Shown: positions 41,322-49,215, counted from the stretch's first letter. The stretch is 64,000 nt of DNA from Arthrobacter sp. B6 (GCF_001663775.1 NZ_KV467169.1:821206-885205); one strand, 5' to 3'. Made by a program: numbers and translations. Notes: generated from the letters alone by a model not told the origin.

Positions 41322-42413
41322 TCAGGCGTCGGAGAGGTGGGCGATCGTGGCTGTCGCCCTGCGCTGGGCGGCCAGCGGAACGTCCCGGACAATTTCCTCG
41401 AGGAAGCCGTAGCGGCGGAGCCACTGGCTGCTCTGGCGTTCACGCCGGGCGTTGGCCCGCTGCCACCAGTCGGCGATGTCGCCCCAGCCCGGAGCGGCCA
41501 GGGAACCGCCCACTTCCTGGACCGCCAGCGACGCGCACAGGTTGGCGAAACGCAGCCTGTTGCCCAGCGGCCACCCCGCGAGGCTGCCAACGATGAACGC
41601 GGCGTCGAAGCAGTCGCCGGCGCCGGTGGGGTCGAACGCCGAAACCGGCAATGACGGAACCCATTCCTCCTCGCCCGTCTCCGAGTCCACGGCCATCGCC
41701 CCCTGCGCGCCGAGCGTCACCACGGCCACGGGCACGCGGTCCGCGAGGGCGTAGAGCGCGGCCCAGGGGTCATCCTTGCCGGTGAAGGCCATGGCCTCGC
41801 GCTGGTTGGGCAGGAACGCATGGAAGTACTGCAGGTTCTCAAGCCGGACCGGCGACCACTTCCCGCTGGGGTCCCAGCCCACGTCCCCGAACAGTTTGAC
41901 TCCGGACTGGTGCGCGGCCACCGCCCAGGGTTCAATTTCGAGGTCCAGTTCGGCGATCCCGGCGAGCGCGGGGGGCGGCGGACCGATCAGCTCCGACGAC
42001 GTCACCGGGGCCGGGTGCCCGTGCGTCACCAGCGAGCGGTCCTTCTGGACGCTCAGGGACACCGTGACCGGCGAGTGCCACCCGGGGATGCGGCGGGACA
42101 GGCTGAGGTCCACATGTTCCTGCCCGGCCAGGATTTTCCAGTTGTAATCGCCGTAGCCGTCGTCACCGAAGGCCGCCGCCAGCCCTGTTTTCAGGCCTAG
42201 CCGGGCAGCTGCGATGGCCTGGTTCGCCACGCCGCCGGGACAGCTTCCCATGCCCTCGCTCCAGATTTCCGTTCCCGGCTCCGGCGCGTGGGGCAGCCCG
42301 GTGAAGATGATGTCCTGGAACACCGTGCCGGCAAGTATCAGGTCGAACTCGCCGTCCGACGGCGCGCGGACGGCAGAGAGCGGGTCGAAGCGGCGGGCGG
42401 GGATGGCGTCCAT
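41322..42413 (-). CDS. PfkB-family carbohydrate kinase
   Basis: A 363-residue sugar kinase of the ribokinase/PfkB family. 'GMGSCPGGVANQAIAAARLG' near residue 54 is the first signature, and the anion hole with the catalytic Asp is 'DPTGAGDCFDAAF' near residue 272. Substrate not determinable. The ATG at 42413 is set by a TATCGT box 7 nt upstream. It diverges from the GH4 gene with 70 nt between start codons, so the two may serve one sugar pathway. It is not joined to alr, which has its own promoter. Confidence 0.88.
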   Translation of the reverse strand: MDAIPARRFDPLSAVRAPSDGEFDLILAGTVFQDIIFTGLPHAPEPGTEIWSEGMGSCPGGVANQAIAAARLGLKTGLAAAFGDDGYGDYNWKILAGQEHVDLSLSRRIPGWHSPVTVSLSVQKDRSLVTHGHPAPVTSSELIGPPPPALAGIAELDLEIEPWAVAAHQSGVKLFGDVGWDPSGKWSPVRLENLQYFHAFLPNQREAMAFTGKDDPWAALYALADRVPVAVVTLGAQGAMAVDSETGEEEWVPSLPVSAFDPTGAGDCFDAAFIVGSLAGWPLGNRLRFANLCASLAVQEVGGSLAAPGWGDIADWWQRANARRERQSSQWLRRYGFLEEIVRDVPLAAQRRATATIAHLSDA

Positions 42414-42420
42414 GTCCGGC

Positions 42421-42476
42421 ACGATACGCCCTGGCGCCCGCCAGCGATAGGGGCGGCCCGCCGTCGGGCCTAGACT
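42421..42476. promoter_or_regulatory. Divergent leaderless promoters with an inverted repeat
   Basis: TATCGT on the minus strand (42421-42426) serves the PfkB kinase, and TAGACT on the plus strand (42471-42476) serves the GH4 gene; each is 7 nt from its ATG. GGCCCG-CCGT-CGGGCC (42455-42470) touches the GH4 -10 box and could be an operator. Confidence 0.6.
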
Positions 42477-42483
42477 GCTGGTT

Positions 42484-43878
42484 ATGCGGCTCATGATTGC
42501 CGGCGGCGGCGGCTTCCGGGTTCCCCTTGTGTTCCGGGCGCTGCGTTCAGGCGGCTTCGCGGGGCTGGCCACGGAACTGGTGCTGTATGACGTCGACCCT
42601 GCCCGCCTCAGTGCCGTGGCGGCCGTGCTGGCGTCCATGCCTTCCCCGGCCGGGGCGCGTGGCCGGCCCCTCCCCATCAGCACCACCACCTCGCTGCCGG
42701 ACGCGCTCAGGGGCACAGACATGGTGTTCGCCGCGATCCGCCCCGGCGGGACGGCCGGACGCATCGCGGACGAACGGGTTGCCCAGGACCTGGGCCTGCT
42801 GGGGCAGGAAACCACGGGAGCGGGCGGGATTTCGTACGCCCTGCGCACCATTCCGAGGATGCTGGAACTCGCCGCGCAGATGCGGGAGCACTGCCCCGAC
42901 GCCTGGCTCATCAACTTCACCAACCCCGCCGGGATGGTCATCGAGGCCCTGCTCCCGGTCCTCGGTCCGAAGGCTATCGGCATTTGCGATTCCGCCGGCG
43001 GGCTGGTGCACCGGGCCGCGCGGGCCGTCGGGATTCCGTTGCAGGACGGAAGGCTCGACGGCGTGGGGTACTACGGGCTCAACCACCTCGGCTGGCTGTA
43101 CCGGCTGGAGTCCGGCGGACGGGACCTGCTTCCCGGCCTCCTGTCGGACCCGGCGGCCCTCCACACCTTCGAGGAGGGCAGGCTGTTTCCGCAGCCGTTC
43201 CTCGCCGAGCTCGGCGCCCTGCCCAACGAATACCTCTATTACTACTACCGGCGGCACAGCGCCGAGGCGGCCATGCGGACCATGCCGCAGACCCGCGGCG
43301 AGTCCATCCACACGCAGCAGGCCGAACTCTACCCGCGGCTCGCCACGGCCGGCGCCCGCGCCTACCGGCTGTGGGACGCGGCCCGCCGCTCACGCGAGGA
43401 GGGCTACCTGGCCGAGGCCCGGACGCAGGGTGAGCAGCGTGACGAGGATGACCTTGCCGGCGGCGGGTACGAACGCGTGGCACTGACGGTCATGCGCGCC
43501 TTGGCGGGCGGCACGAGTGACACACAGCTGATCCTGAACACGCGCAACACCCTGCCCGCCGGTCCTGGCGGGGATACCCAGCCGAAACCGGCCATTCCGG
43601 GACTTCCGGCGGACGCCGTCGTCGAGGTCCCCTGCACGGTGACGGCCGACGGCGCGGTGCCGCTCCCCCAGTCCGCTCCCGGCCGGGACCAGCTCGTCCT
43701 GCTGCGCCGGGTCAAGGAGGTGGAGCAGCTCACCGTCGGGGCAGCCACCCACGGTGACCGGGCCGCCGCCCTCGACGCCTTCGCCAGGCATCCACTCGTG
43801 GACTCACCGGACTTGGCGGGGGCATTGCTCGCAGGCTATGAACGGGCGTTCCCGGCGCTGCTGCAGCTCTGGCGCTGA
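42484..43878 (+). CDS. Glycoside hydrolase family 4 (6-phospho-beta-glucosidase-like)
   Basis: A 464-residue NAD- and metal-dependent glycosidase. The dinucleotide-binding start is 'RLMIAGGGGFRVPLVFRAL', followed by 'VLYDVDPARL'. 'INFTNPAGMVIEALL' and 'IGICDSAGG' match the GH4 substrate and metal-binding blocks, with 'GLNHLGWLY' supplying the histidine. GH4 enzymes split phospho-glycosides by oxidation and elimination. A phosphorylated substrate implies a PTS or kinase; the divergent PfkB kinase is a candidate, an inference from context. mshA follows 140 nt later with its own ribosome-binding site. Confidence 0.9.
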   Translation: MRLMIAGGGGFRVPLVFRALRSGGFAGLATELVLYDVDPARLSAVAAVLASMPSPAGARGRPLPISTTTSLPDALRGTDMVFAAIRPGGTAGRIADERVAQDLGLLGQETTGAGGISYALRTIPRMLELAAQMREHCPDAWLINFTNPAGMVIEALLPVLGPKAIGICDSAGGLVHRAARAVGIPLQDGRLDGVGYYGLNHLGWLYRLESGGRDLLPGLLSDPAALHTFEEGRLFPQPFLAELGALPNEYLYYYYRRHSAEAAMRTMPQTRGESIHTQQAELYPRLATAGARAYRLWDAARRSREEGYLAEARTQGEQRDEDDLAGGGYERVALTVMRALAGGTSDTQLILNTRNTLPAGPGGDTQPKPAIPGLPADAVVEVPCTVTADGAVPLPQSAPGRDQLVLLRRVKEVEQLTVGAATHGDRAAALDAFARHPLVDSPDLAGALLAGYERAFPALLQLWR

Positions 43879-44019
43879 AGGCCCGCCGTGGCGGCACTCA
43901 CGCGCGCCACGTCACCCGCCGGGCACCTGCCGGGAGGCCGCACGTTAACGTCAGGAGTAGTGTTTTATCCGATGCACAATTGAGGCGCGCACGCGGCGCC
44001 GGTGCTGGAAGGAGTTGCC

Positions 44020-45285
44020 GTGGCACTGATCCGCAGGGTCGCCCTGCTCTCCCTCCACACCTCGCCCATGGAGCAGCCGGGCTCCGGGGACGCCGGCGGG
44101 ATGAACGTTTACATCCGCGAGCTCGCCTCCGCCCTGGCCGAGGCCGGCGTGGAAGTGGAAATCTTCACCCGGTCCACCTCCGCCAGCCAGCCCGCCGTCG
44201 AGCATCCGGACCCCGGCGTCTGCGTCCACAACGTCCTGGCCGGCCCGCCGCACAAGGTGCCCAAGGAGGAGCTGCCCGGCCTGCTGCACAGCATGGTTGC
44301 CGAGATCGAACAGATCCGCCAGCGCCAGCCGCACGGCCGGTACGACGTCATCCACTCGCATTACTGGGTGTCGGGCATCGCCGGGCTGGAGCTCTCGGAA
44401 CTGTGGGGCGTGCCGCTGGTCCACACCATGCACACCATGGCCAAGGTCAAGAACCTGCTGCTCGAATCAGGTGAACAGCCGGAGCCGCGGCGCCGGGAGG
44501 TGGGCGAGCACCGGATTGTCGACGGCGCCGCCCGCCTGATTGCCAACACCAGCGCCGAGGCTGAAGAACTGGTGTCGCACTACGGCGCCGAGTACGACCG
44601 GATCGACGTGGCCCCGCCCGGCGTCGACCTGGCCACGTTCACGCCGGCCTTCCGTGCACGGTCGCGGGCCGGGCAGGGCATCCCGGCGGACACCTTCCAC
44701 CTTCTGTTCGCCGGACGCATCCAACGGCTCAAGGGGCCCCAGATCCTGATCAAGGCCGCCGCCAAACTTCGCTCACGGCGCCCCGACATCAAGCTGCGGC
44801 TCACCATCCTCGGTGCGCTCAGCGGCAACAAGGACTTCAACCTCCACCGCCTGATCTCGGACGCCGGAATGGACGACGTCGTGACGCACCTTCCCCCGGT
44901 GGGCGCCCCCGAGCTCGCGGCCTGGTTCCGGGCCGCTGACGTGGTGGTCATGCCTTCGTACAGCGAATCCTTCGGGCTCGTGGCACTCGAGGCGCAGGCA
45001 TGCGGAACGCCGGTGGTGGCCACGCACGTGGGCGGGCTGTCCCGGGCCGTGTGCCACGGCCGGACCGGGCTGCTGGTGGACGGCCACCATGCCGCGGACT
45101 GGGCCGATGCCCTGGAAGCCCTTTACGACGACCCGGAAACACGGGAGGACATGGGGCGGGCGGCCGCCATCAGGGCCGAGAACTCCGGGTGGCAGCGCAC
45201 CGCCGCCATCACGCTGGAAAGCTACCACGCCGCCGTCGACAGTCACCTGGTGAGCCGGATGATCCCGGTGGGCCCGGCCCCCTGA
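44020..45285 (+). CDS. mshA: D-inositol-3-phosphate glycosyltransferase MshA
   Basis: A 421-residue GT4-family enzyme that joins N-acetylglucosamine to 1-L-inositol-1-phosphate, the first step of mycothiol synthesis. 'SGDAGGMNVYIRELA' near residue 24 and 'GVDLATF' are conserved, and the E-x7-E motif is 'ESFGLVALEAQACGTPVV' near residue 324. The GTG at 44020 is fixed by GGAAGGAG 5 nt upstream; a start 18 nt earlier is less likely. The inositol phosphate donor enzyme ino1 is encoded 4 kb away on the opposite strand. Confidence 0.93.
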   Translation: MALIRRVALLSLHTSPMEQPGSGDAGGMNVYIRELASALAEAGVEVEIFTRSTSASQPAVEHPDPGVCVHNVLAGPPHKVPKEELPGLLHSMVAEIEQIRQRQPHGRYDVIHSHYWVSGIAGLELSELWGVPLVHTMHTMAKVKNLLLESGEQPEPRRREVGEHRIVDGAARLIANTSAEAEELVSHYGAEYDRIDVAPPGVDLATFTPAFRARSRAGQGIPADTFHLLFAGRIQRLKGPQILIKAAAKLRSRRPDIKLRLTILGALSGNKDFNLHRLISDAGMDDVVTHLPPVGAPELAAWFRAADVVVMPSYSESFGLVALEAQACGTPVVATHVGGLSRAVCHGRTGLLVDGHHAADWADALEALYDDPETREDMGRAAAIRAENSGWQRTAAITLESYHAAVDSHLVSRMIPVGPAP

Positions 45286-45337
45286 GGCGGACGCCCCCGC
45301 GCCGCCCGAACCCGAACCGCCCTAACAAAGGACAAAG

Positions 45338-47020
45338 ATGTCTGAACGGATTCCGCTGACCGACCTTGAGATCGCCCGCCACGCGACGATCAGGCCCATC
45401 GGCGAAGTGGCGGCAGCGGCCGGAATCAATCCTGACGCGCTGGAACTCTACGGGCGATACAAGGCCAAGATCGACCCCGCCAGGCTGGATGCCCCCGCGC
45501 CGGCAGGGAAAGTGGTGCTCGTCTCCGCGATGTCTCCCACGCCCGCCGGTGAAGGTAAATCCACCACCACGGTGGGCCTCGCCGATTCGCTGGCGCGGGC
45601 CGGACACAAGGTCATGATCGCCCTCCGGGAGCCGTCGCTCGGACCCATCCTGGGCATGAAAGGCGGCGCGACCGGCGGAGGCTACTCCCAGGTGCTGCCG
45701 ATGGACGAGATCAACCTGCACTTCACCGGCGACTTCCACGCGGTCACGTCCGCCAACAACGCCCTCATGGCGCTCGTGGACAACCACATCTACCAGGGCA
45801 ACGAGCTGGACATCGATCCCCGGCGCATGACGTTCAAGCGGGTGCTGGACATGAACGACAGGGCCCTGCGCGAGGTGGTCATCGGCCTGGGCGGGCCCAC
45901 CCAGGGTGTCCCCCGGCAGGACGGCTTTGACATCACCGTGGCCTCGGAGATCATGGCCGTGTTCTGCCTGGCCACGGACCTGCCGGACCTCCGCGAGCGC
46001 CTGGGCAGGATCACGTTCGGCTACACCTATTCCCGCGAGCCGGTCACTGTAGCGGACCTCGGCGTGCAGGGTGCGCTCACCCTGCTGCTCAAGGAAGCGA
46101 TCAAACCCAACCTGGTCCAGACCATCGCCGGGACCCCCGCGCTGGTCCACGGCGGCCCCTTCGCCAACATCGCACACGGCTGCAACTCCCTGATCGCCAC
46201 GCAGACCGCCCGGCGGCTTGCGGACATCGTGGTCACGGAGGCAGGATTCGGCGCGGACCTGGGTGCGGAGAAGTACATGGACATCAAGGCCCGTACGGGA
46301 GGGGTGGCCCCTTCGGCCGTGGTGGTGGTGGCCACCGTCCGGGCGCTGAAGATGCACGGCGGGGTGGCCAAGGACCGGCTGACGGAACCGGACCTCGAAG
46401 CGCTTCAGGCCGGCGTCGCAAACCTCCGCCGGCATGTGCGCAACGTGGAAAAATTCGGCGTGACCCCGGTGGTGGCCATCAACAGGTTTTCCTCTGACAC
46501 TCCTGAGGAGCTGGACTGGCTGCTGGAGTGGTGTGCCTCGGAAGGCGTCCGGGCCGCCGTCGCGGACGTCTGGGGACGGGGCGGCGGCAATGAGGGGGGC
46601 GACGAACTGGCCGCCAAGGTGGCTGCGGTGGTGTCCGCGCCCAACAGTTTCCGGCACCTGTATCCCCTGGATCTCCCGGTGGAGGAGAAGATCCGCACCA
46701 TTGCCCAGGAGATTTACGGAGCCGACGGCGTGGACTTCTCGGTGCCTGCGCTGAAGCGGCTGGCCGATATCGAAAAGAACGGCTGGTCCGGGATGCCCGT
46801 CTGCATGGCCAAAACCCAGTATTCCTTCTCCGACGAGGCCTCCCGGCTGGGAGCGCCGAAAGGCTTCACCATCCATGTGCGCGACCTCATCCCCAAGACC
46901 GGAGCGGGTTTCATCGTGGCCCTCACCGGTGCCGTCATGACCATGCCCGGCCTGCCCGCCGCCCCCGCCGCAATGCGCATGGACGTGGACGACGCCGGCA
47001 ACCCGGTAGGCCTCTCCTAA
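45338..47020 (+). CDS. fhs: Formate--tetrahydrofolate ligase
   Basis: A 560-residue enzyme making 10-formyl-THF from formate, THF and ATP. The nucleotide loop 'PTPAGEGKSTTTVGL' spans about residues 67-81, and 'GGAPTGGGYSQV'-like sequence (here 'KGGATGGGYSQVLPMD') follows near residue 109. The C-terminus 'TGAVMTMPGLPAAPAAMRMD' is conserved. An AAGGAC ribosome-binding site precedes the ATG. It lies 52 nt behind mshA and may share its transcript. Directly after its stop begins the repeat array at 47030. Confidence 0.95.
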   Translation: MSERIPLTDLEIARHATIRPIGEVAAAAGINPDALELYGRYKAKIDPARLDAPAPAGKVVLVSAMSPTPAGEGKSTTTVGLADSLARAGHKVMIALREPSLGPILGMKGGATGGGYSQVLPMDEINLHFTGDFHAVTSANNALMALVDNHIYQGNELDIDPRRMTFKRVLDMNDRALREVVIGLGGPTQGVPRQDGFDITVASEIMAVFCLATDLPDLRERLGRITFGYTYSREPVTVADLGVQGALTLLLKEAIKPNLVQTIAGTPALVHGGPFANIAHGCNSLIATQTARRLADIVVTEAGFGADLGAEKYMDIKARTGGVAPSAVVVVATVRALKMHGGVAKDRLTEPDLEALQAGVANLRRHVRNVEKFGVTPVVAINRFSSDTPEELDWLLEWCASEGVRAAVADVWGRGGGNEGGDELAAKVAAVVSAPNSFRHLYPLDLPVEEKIRTIAQEIYGADGVDFSVPALKRLADIEKNGWSGMPVCMAKTQYSFSDEASRLGAPKGFTIHVRDLIPKTGAGFIVALTGAVMTMPGLPAAPAAMRMDVDDAGNPVGLS

Positions 47021-47029
47021 CCCACCAAG

Positions 47030-47137
47030 ACCCTCTCTCACTACCTGCACGTTTTGGGGCAACCCTCTCTCACTACCCGCAGCTTTTCCCGGGACCCTCT
47101 CTCACTTCCCGCAGCTTTTCCCGGGACCCTCTCTCAC
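47030..47137 (-). repeat. Array 1 of the 32-bp GTGAGAGAGNGT repeat (four cores)
   Basis: ACCCTCTCTCAC (GTGAGAGAGGGT on the minus strand) begins at 47030, 47062, 47094 and 47126, exactly 32 nt apart. The 20 nt between cores, read on the minus strand, end in GCGGGAA, GCGGGTA or GCAGGTA and contain AAAA in the middle. All four cores share GGGT where the other arrays have GCGT. The array begins 9 nt after the fhs stop and lies upstream of the DUF559-type gene, pointing away from it. Confidence 0.9.
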
Positions 47138-47160
47138 GTCCTGGCCAACAGGCGAAGGCC

Positions 47161-47169
47161 TGTGGATAA
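47161..47169 (-). other. Perfect DnaA-box-like 9-mer
   Basis: TGTGGATAA is the complement of TTATCCACA, the DnaA-box consensus. It stands alone, 40 nt before the DUF559-type gene; no cluster of boxes is present, so it is not an origin. Confidence 0.3.
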
Positions 47170-47196
47170 CTTCTGCAGCATCGAGCCGTTTCGGGT

Positions 47197-47202
47197 CACA
47201 AT
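47197..47202 (+). promoter_or_regulatory. Possible -10 box of the DUF559-type gene
   Basis: CACAAT lies 6 nt before the ATG at 47209; the first base departs from TANNNT. No ribosome-binding site is present. Confidence 0.4.
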
Positions 47203-47208
47203 GCCAAC

Positions 47209-48168
47209 ATGCAAAAGCGCAACATCCTGCCCCGTCATTTGGCTGCGGCTCCGTTCACGATCGATTCGGCCCGGGCCTCCGGCGTTACTGCCAACCGCCT
47301 GCGGCGACGGGATGTGGTCCACGTTGGCCGCGGACTTTATAGGCCCTCGGACTGGAACTTTGAACTTGAGGCTGCAGCCCGGGCGTTGTCCGCCGCCTCG
47401 CCCGGTGCCTGGATCTCACACGTCACTGCTGCAAGGCTTCGCTGCCAACTGCTCCCGCCTTGGTTGGCAGATTCGACGGAGCTCCACCTAAGCAAGCCAC
47501 GATCCTTGCCGTCCGTGCGACGTAAGGGCGTGTTCGGCCACACGTTGTTGGCCCGGGAGGACGAGATTGAATTGGTGGACGGCATCCGGATCAGCACGCG
47601 GTCCCGGACTTGGCTGGACTTGGCGCGAACGCTGCCGGTGAGAGACTTAGTCTGTATGGGTGATGAATTGGTCCGCATCCCGCGCGTGGATTTCGAAGGG
47701 CGGACGCGGCCTTACGACACCGTGGAGGGGTTGCGGGTGCTTGCCGCCCGGCATCCGAACTTGCAGGGCATCGTCCGGGCCAGGGAGGCACTGGACTTGA
47801 TACGGGTCGGCTCCGACTCCGGACCCGAATCACTGCTCCGCCTGGCGATGACCGATGCCGGCCTCCCCGAGCCGGACCTTCAACTGCCCCTACGAGCCGG
47901 TGATCCCTTATCGCCGACAGCGGATCTGGGCTATCGGCACCGGCGGATCGCAATCCAGTACGACGGCGAACATCACCTTCTTGGCGCCCAGATCCTCAGC
48001 GACAGGCGGCGCGACAAGGCATTCGAATCAGCCGGATGGACTGTTCTGGTATTTGACAAGGCCGATCTTGCCGACAATTTCGAGCAGGCAATCGGCAGAA
48101 TTAAACGCGGGCTGCGTAATGCGTGGATTGACCATCCGTATGCCTCTGGCTTTGCTGGCCCCGTGTGA
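47209..48168 (+). CDS. AbiEi-like N-terminal domain with DUF559/Vsr-like endonuclease domain
   Basis: A 319-residue protein. The first 45 residues ('SGVTANRLRRRDVVHVGRGL' core) resemble the winged-helix start of AbiEi-type antitoxins. The C-terminal 110 residues resemble DUF559, a PDDEXK-type nuclease fold: 'SGPESLLR' (Glu), 'PTADLGY' (Asp) and 'IAIQYDGEHH', where the usual acidic E-x-D/K position reads Q-Y-D. The fold is thus recognisable, but catalytic competence is uncertain. Its TGA stop is formed by the first bases of repeat array 2, and array 1 lies upstream in the opposite orientation. No partner toxin is adjacent. Function unknown. Confidence 0.75.
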   Translation: MQKRNILPRHLAAAPFTIDSARASGVTANRLRRRDVVHVGRGLYRPSDWNFELEAAARALSAASPGAWISHVTAARLRCQLLPPWLADSTELHLSKPRSLPSVRRKGVFGHTLLAREDEIELVDGIRISTRSRTWLDLARTLPVRDLVCMGDELVRIPRVDFEGRTRPYDTVEGLRVLAARHPNLQGIVRAREALDLIRVGSDSGPESLLRLAMTDAGLPEPDLQLPLRAGDPLSPTADLGYRHRRIAIQYDGEHHLLGAQILSDRRRDKAFESAGWTVLVFDKADLADNFEQAIGRIKRGLRNAWIDHPYASGFAGPV

Positions 48169-48208
48169 GAGAGCGTCCTCCAAAACCGCGCAGGAAATGA
48201 GCGAGGGT
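48165..48208 (+). repeat. Array 2 of the 32-bp repeat
   Basis: Core GTGAGAGAGCGT at 48165-48176, a 20-nt unit ending GCAGGAA, then a decayed core ATGAGCGAGGGT at 48197-48208. The core supplies the TGA stop (48166-48168) of the DUF559-type gene. Confidence 0.85.
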
Positions 48209-48437
48209 CGTAGGGGCAGTCAGGACATCGCTCGGGATGCAGCCGCAACTGTAGCAATTTAGGTCCGGCCGGGTGCTCGTGCGGCACTGCTCATGGCCGA
48301 CGACGGCGCCCCGCATCTTACGCAGTTGGCTGCGATCCAGCGCGGTGCTGTACACCGCGGCACGTGGAGACGTAGCCGGCCACGCCGGCCGGCGCTCTGA
48401 AGGTGGCCGCTTCGAGCACAGCACCTCCCGCATAGCA
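48209..48437. other. Non-coding spacer between repeat arrays
   Basis: 229 nt without a convincing gene. A 35-codon plus-strand reading frame (ATG 48293 to TGA 48400) has no ribosome-binding site or recognisable product. It could be decayed coding sequence, but I see no clear similarity. Confidence 0.5.
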
Positions 48438-48481
48438 GTGAGAGAGCGTCACGCCAAAACACGCAGGAAGTGAGAGAGCGT
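48438..48481 (+). repeat. Array 3 of the 32-bp repeat
   Basis: Two perfect cores GTGAGAGAGCGT at 48438-48449 and 48470-48481, separated by a 20-nt unit with CCAAAAC in the middle and GCAGGAA at the end. It lies 48 nt after the end of the 172-residue protein gene, which reads toward it. Confidence 0.9.
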
Positions 48482-48528
48482 CTCCGGCAGCTTGGACGCT
48501 CGTAGCCGCCACGACAAGGACTCACCGC

Positions 48529-49047
48529 TCAATCGCTGGAGCTGATCCTGCTGACCAAGAGAATCAGCTGATACACATACTCCGGCTTGCCTGATCCAGG
48601 CGGGGCGTTCCAATCTCGGCTGATATAGACGGAGACCTGAGTACGGAGGTCATTGACAGGTGCGGTCCGACATCCGAAGTTGCTAATACCATTCTCGACC
48701 GGGCTCTTCTCGTCGACTGAGAAGTCGAGGCACTCAGAGAACTTCAGAAGGTAGCCGGACTCCGTAATCATCCGGATAACATCGTCAGCCTTCGGAGCAT
48801 CGTAACGCTCCCAGATCCTTTGGATCCCGGGGCAGCGAACGGCGATGCAAAACGCCCCCGGCCCCTTGACGTTCTCCGTCGTCAAGGTCCATCCGTCTGT
48901 CACCACGAACTGGTCGGCGGCTGCCCTGACACGCGGGACGGCGGCTGCGCTCTTGTTGTAGTCCACCGCAAGAAACGCGGCAATGCCGGCAGCAAGGATG
49001 GCAATGACGGAGACCGCCGCGAAGATGCCCTTGAGCCACCCCTTCAT
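48529..49047 (-). CDS. Membrane-anchored protein of unknown function between repeat arrays
   Basis: A 172-residue protein: short basic N-terminus (MKGWLKG), one transmembrane segment or uncleaved signal (about 8-29) and an extracytoplasmic domain of about 140 residues with three cysteines close to predicted strands ('AFCIAVRCPG', 'ECLDFS', 'FGCRTAP'), which makes four in all. These could form disulfides. No family recognised. The ATG has GGGGGAG 5 nt upstream. Repeat array 3 lies downstream and array 4 upstream, so this gene, like the DUF559-type gene, is bracketed by the repeat. Confidence 0.72.
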   Translation of the reverse strand: MKGWLKGIFAAVSVIAILAAGIAAFLAVDYNKSAAAVPRVRAAADQFVVTDGWTLTTENVKGPGAFCIAVRCPGIQRIWERYDAPKADDVIRMITESGYLLKFSECLDFSVDEKSPVENGISNFGCRTAPVNDLRTQVSVYISRDWNAPPGSGKPEYVYQLILLVSRISSSD

Positions 49048-49133
49048 GCTGCTCCCCCAGTCAGCGACCACTTCGGTCGGTTCAGCGTAGCGCCCGGAAC
49101 ATCCCGCCCCACGCAAAACGCTCCCCCACCGAA

Positions 49134-49209
49134 GTGAGAGAGCGTTGCACCACAACCTGCAGGAAGTGAGAGAGCGTTGCAGAAATTCGTGCAGGAAGTG
49201 AGAGAGCGT
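49134..49209 (+). repeat. Array 4 of the 32-bp repeat
   Basis: Three perfect cores GTGAGAGAGCGT at 49134, 49166 and 49198, exactly 32 nt apart. Both intervening 20-nt units end GCAGGAA. The last core ends 6 nt before the ino1 stop codon on the other strand. Confidence 0.92.
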
Positions 49210-49215
49210 CCGGGG

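Noticed and set aside
41251..41424. Longer alr reading frame starting at 41424
   Set aside because: Alanine racemases start near residue MTYPV; the upstream extension lacks similarity and covers the TAGAAT promoter box.
42414..42983. 190-residue N-terminal extension of the PfkB kinase
   Set aside because: It runs antisense through the GH4 gene and contains no kinase similarity; the true start at 42413 has its own promoter box.
43951..44433. Minus-strand gene opposite mshA
   Set aside because: A long open frame caused by high GC; the plus-strand frame encodes full-length MshA with all motifs.
47161..47169. Replication origin
   Set aside because: Only one DnaA box, with no AT-rich unwinding region and no dnaA, dnaN or rpmH nearby.
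48293..48400. 35-codon gene between repeat arrays
   Set aside because: No ribosome-binding site, no recognisable product, and arginine-rich out-of-frame composition.
47030..49209. CRISPR array
   Set aside because: The repeated core is 12 nt with a regular 20-nt partner that is itself conserved at one end and in the middle. There are only 2-4 units per array, no cas genes and no unique spacers.
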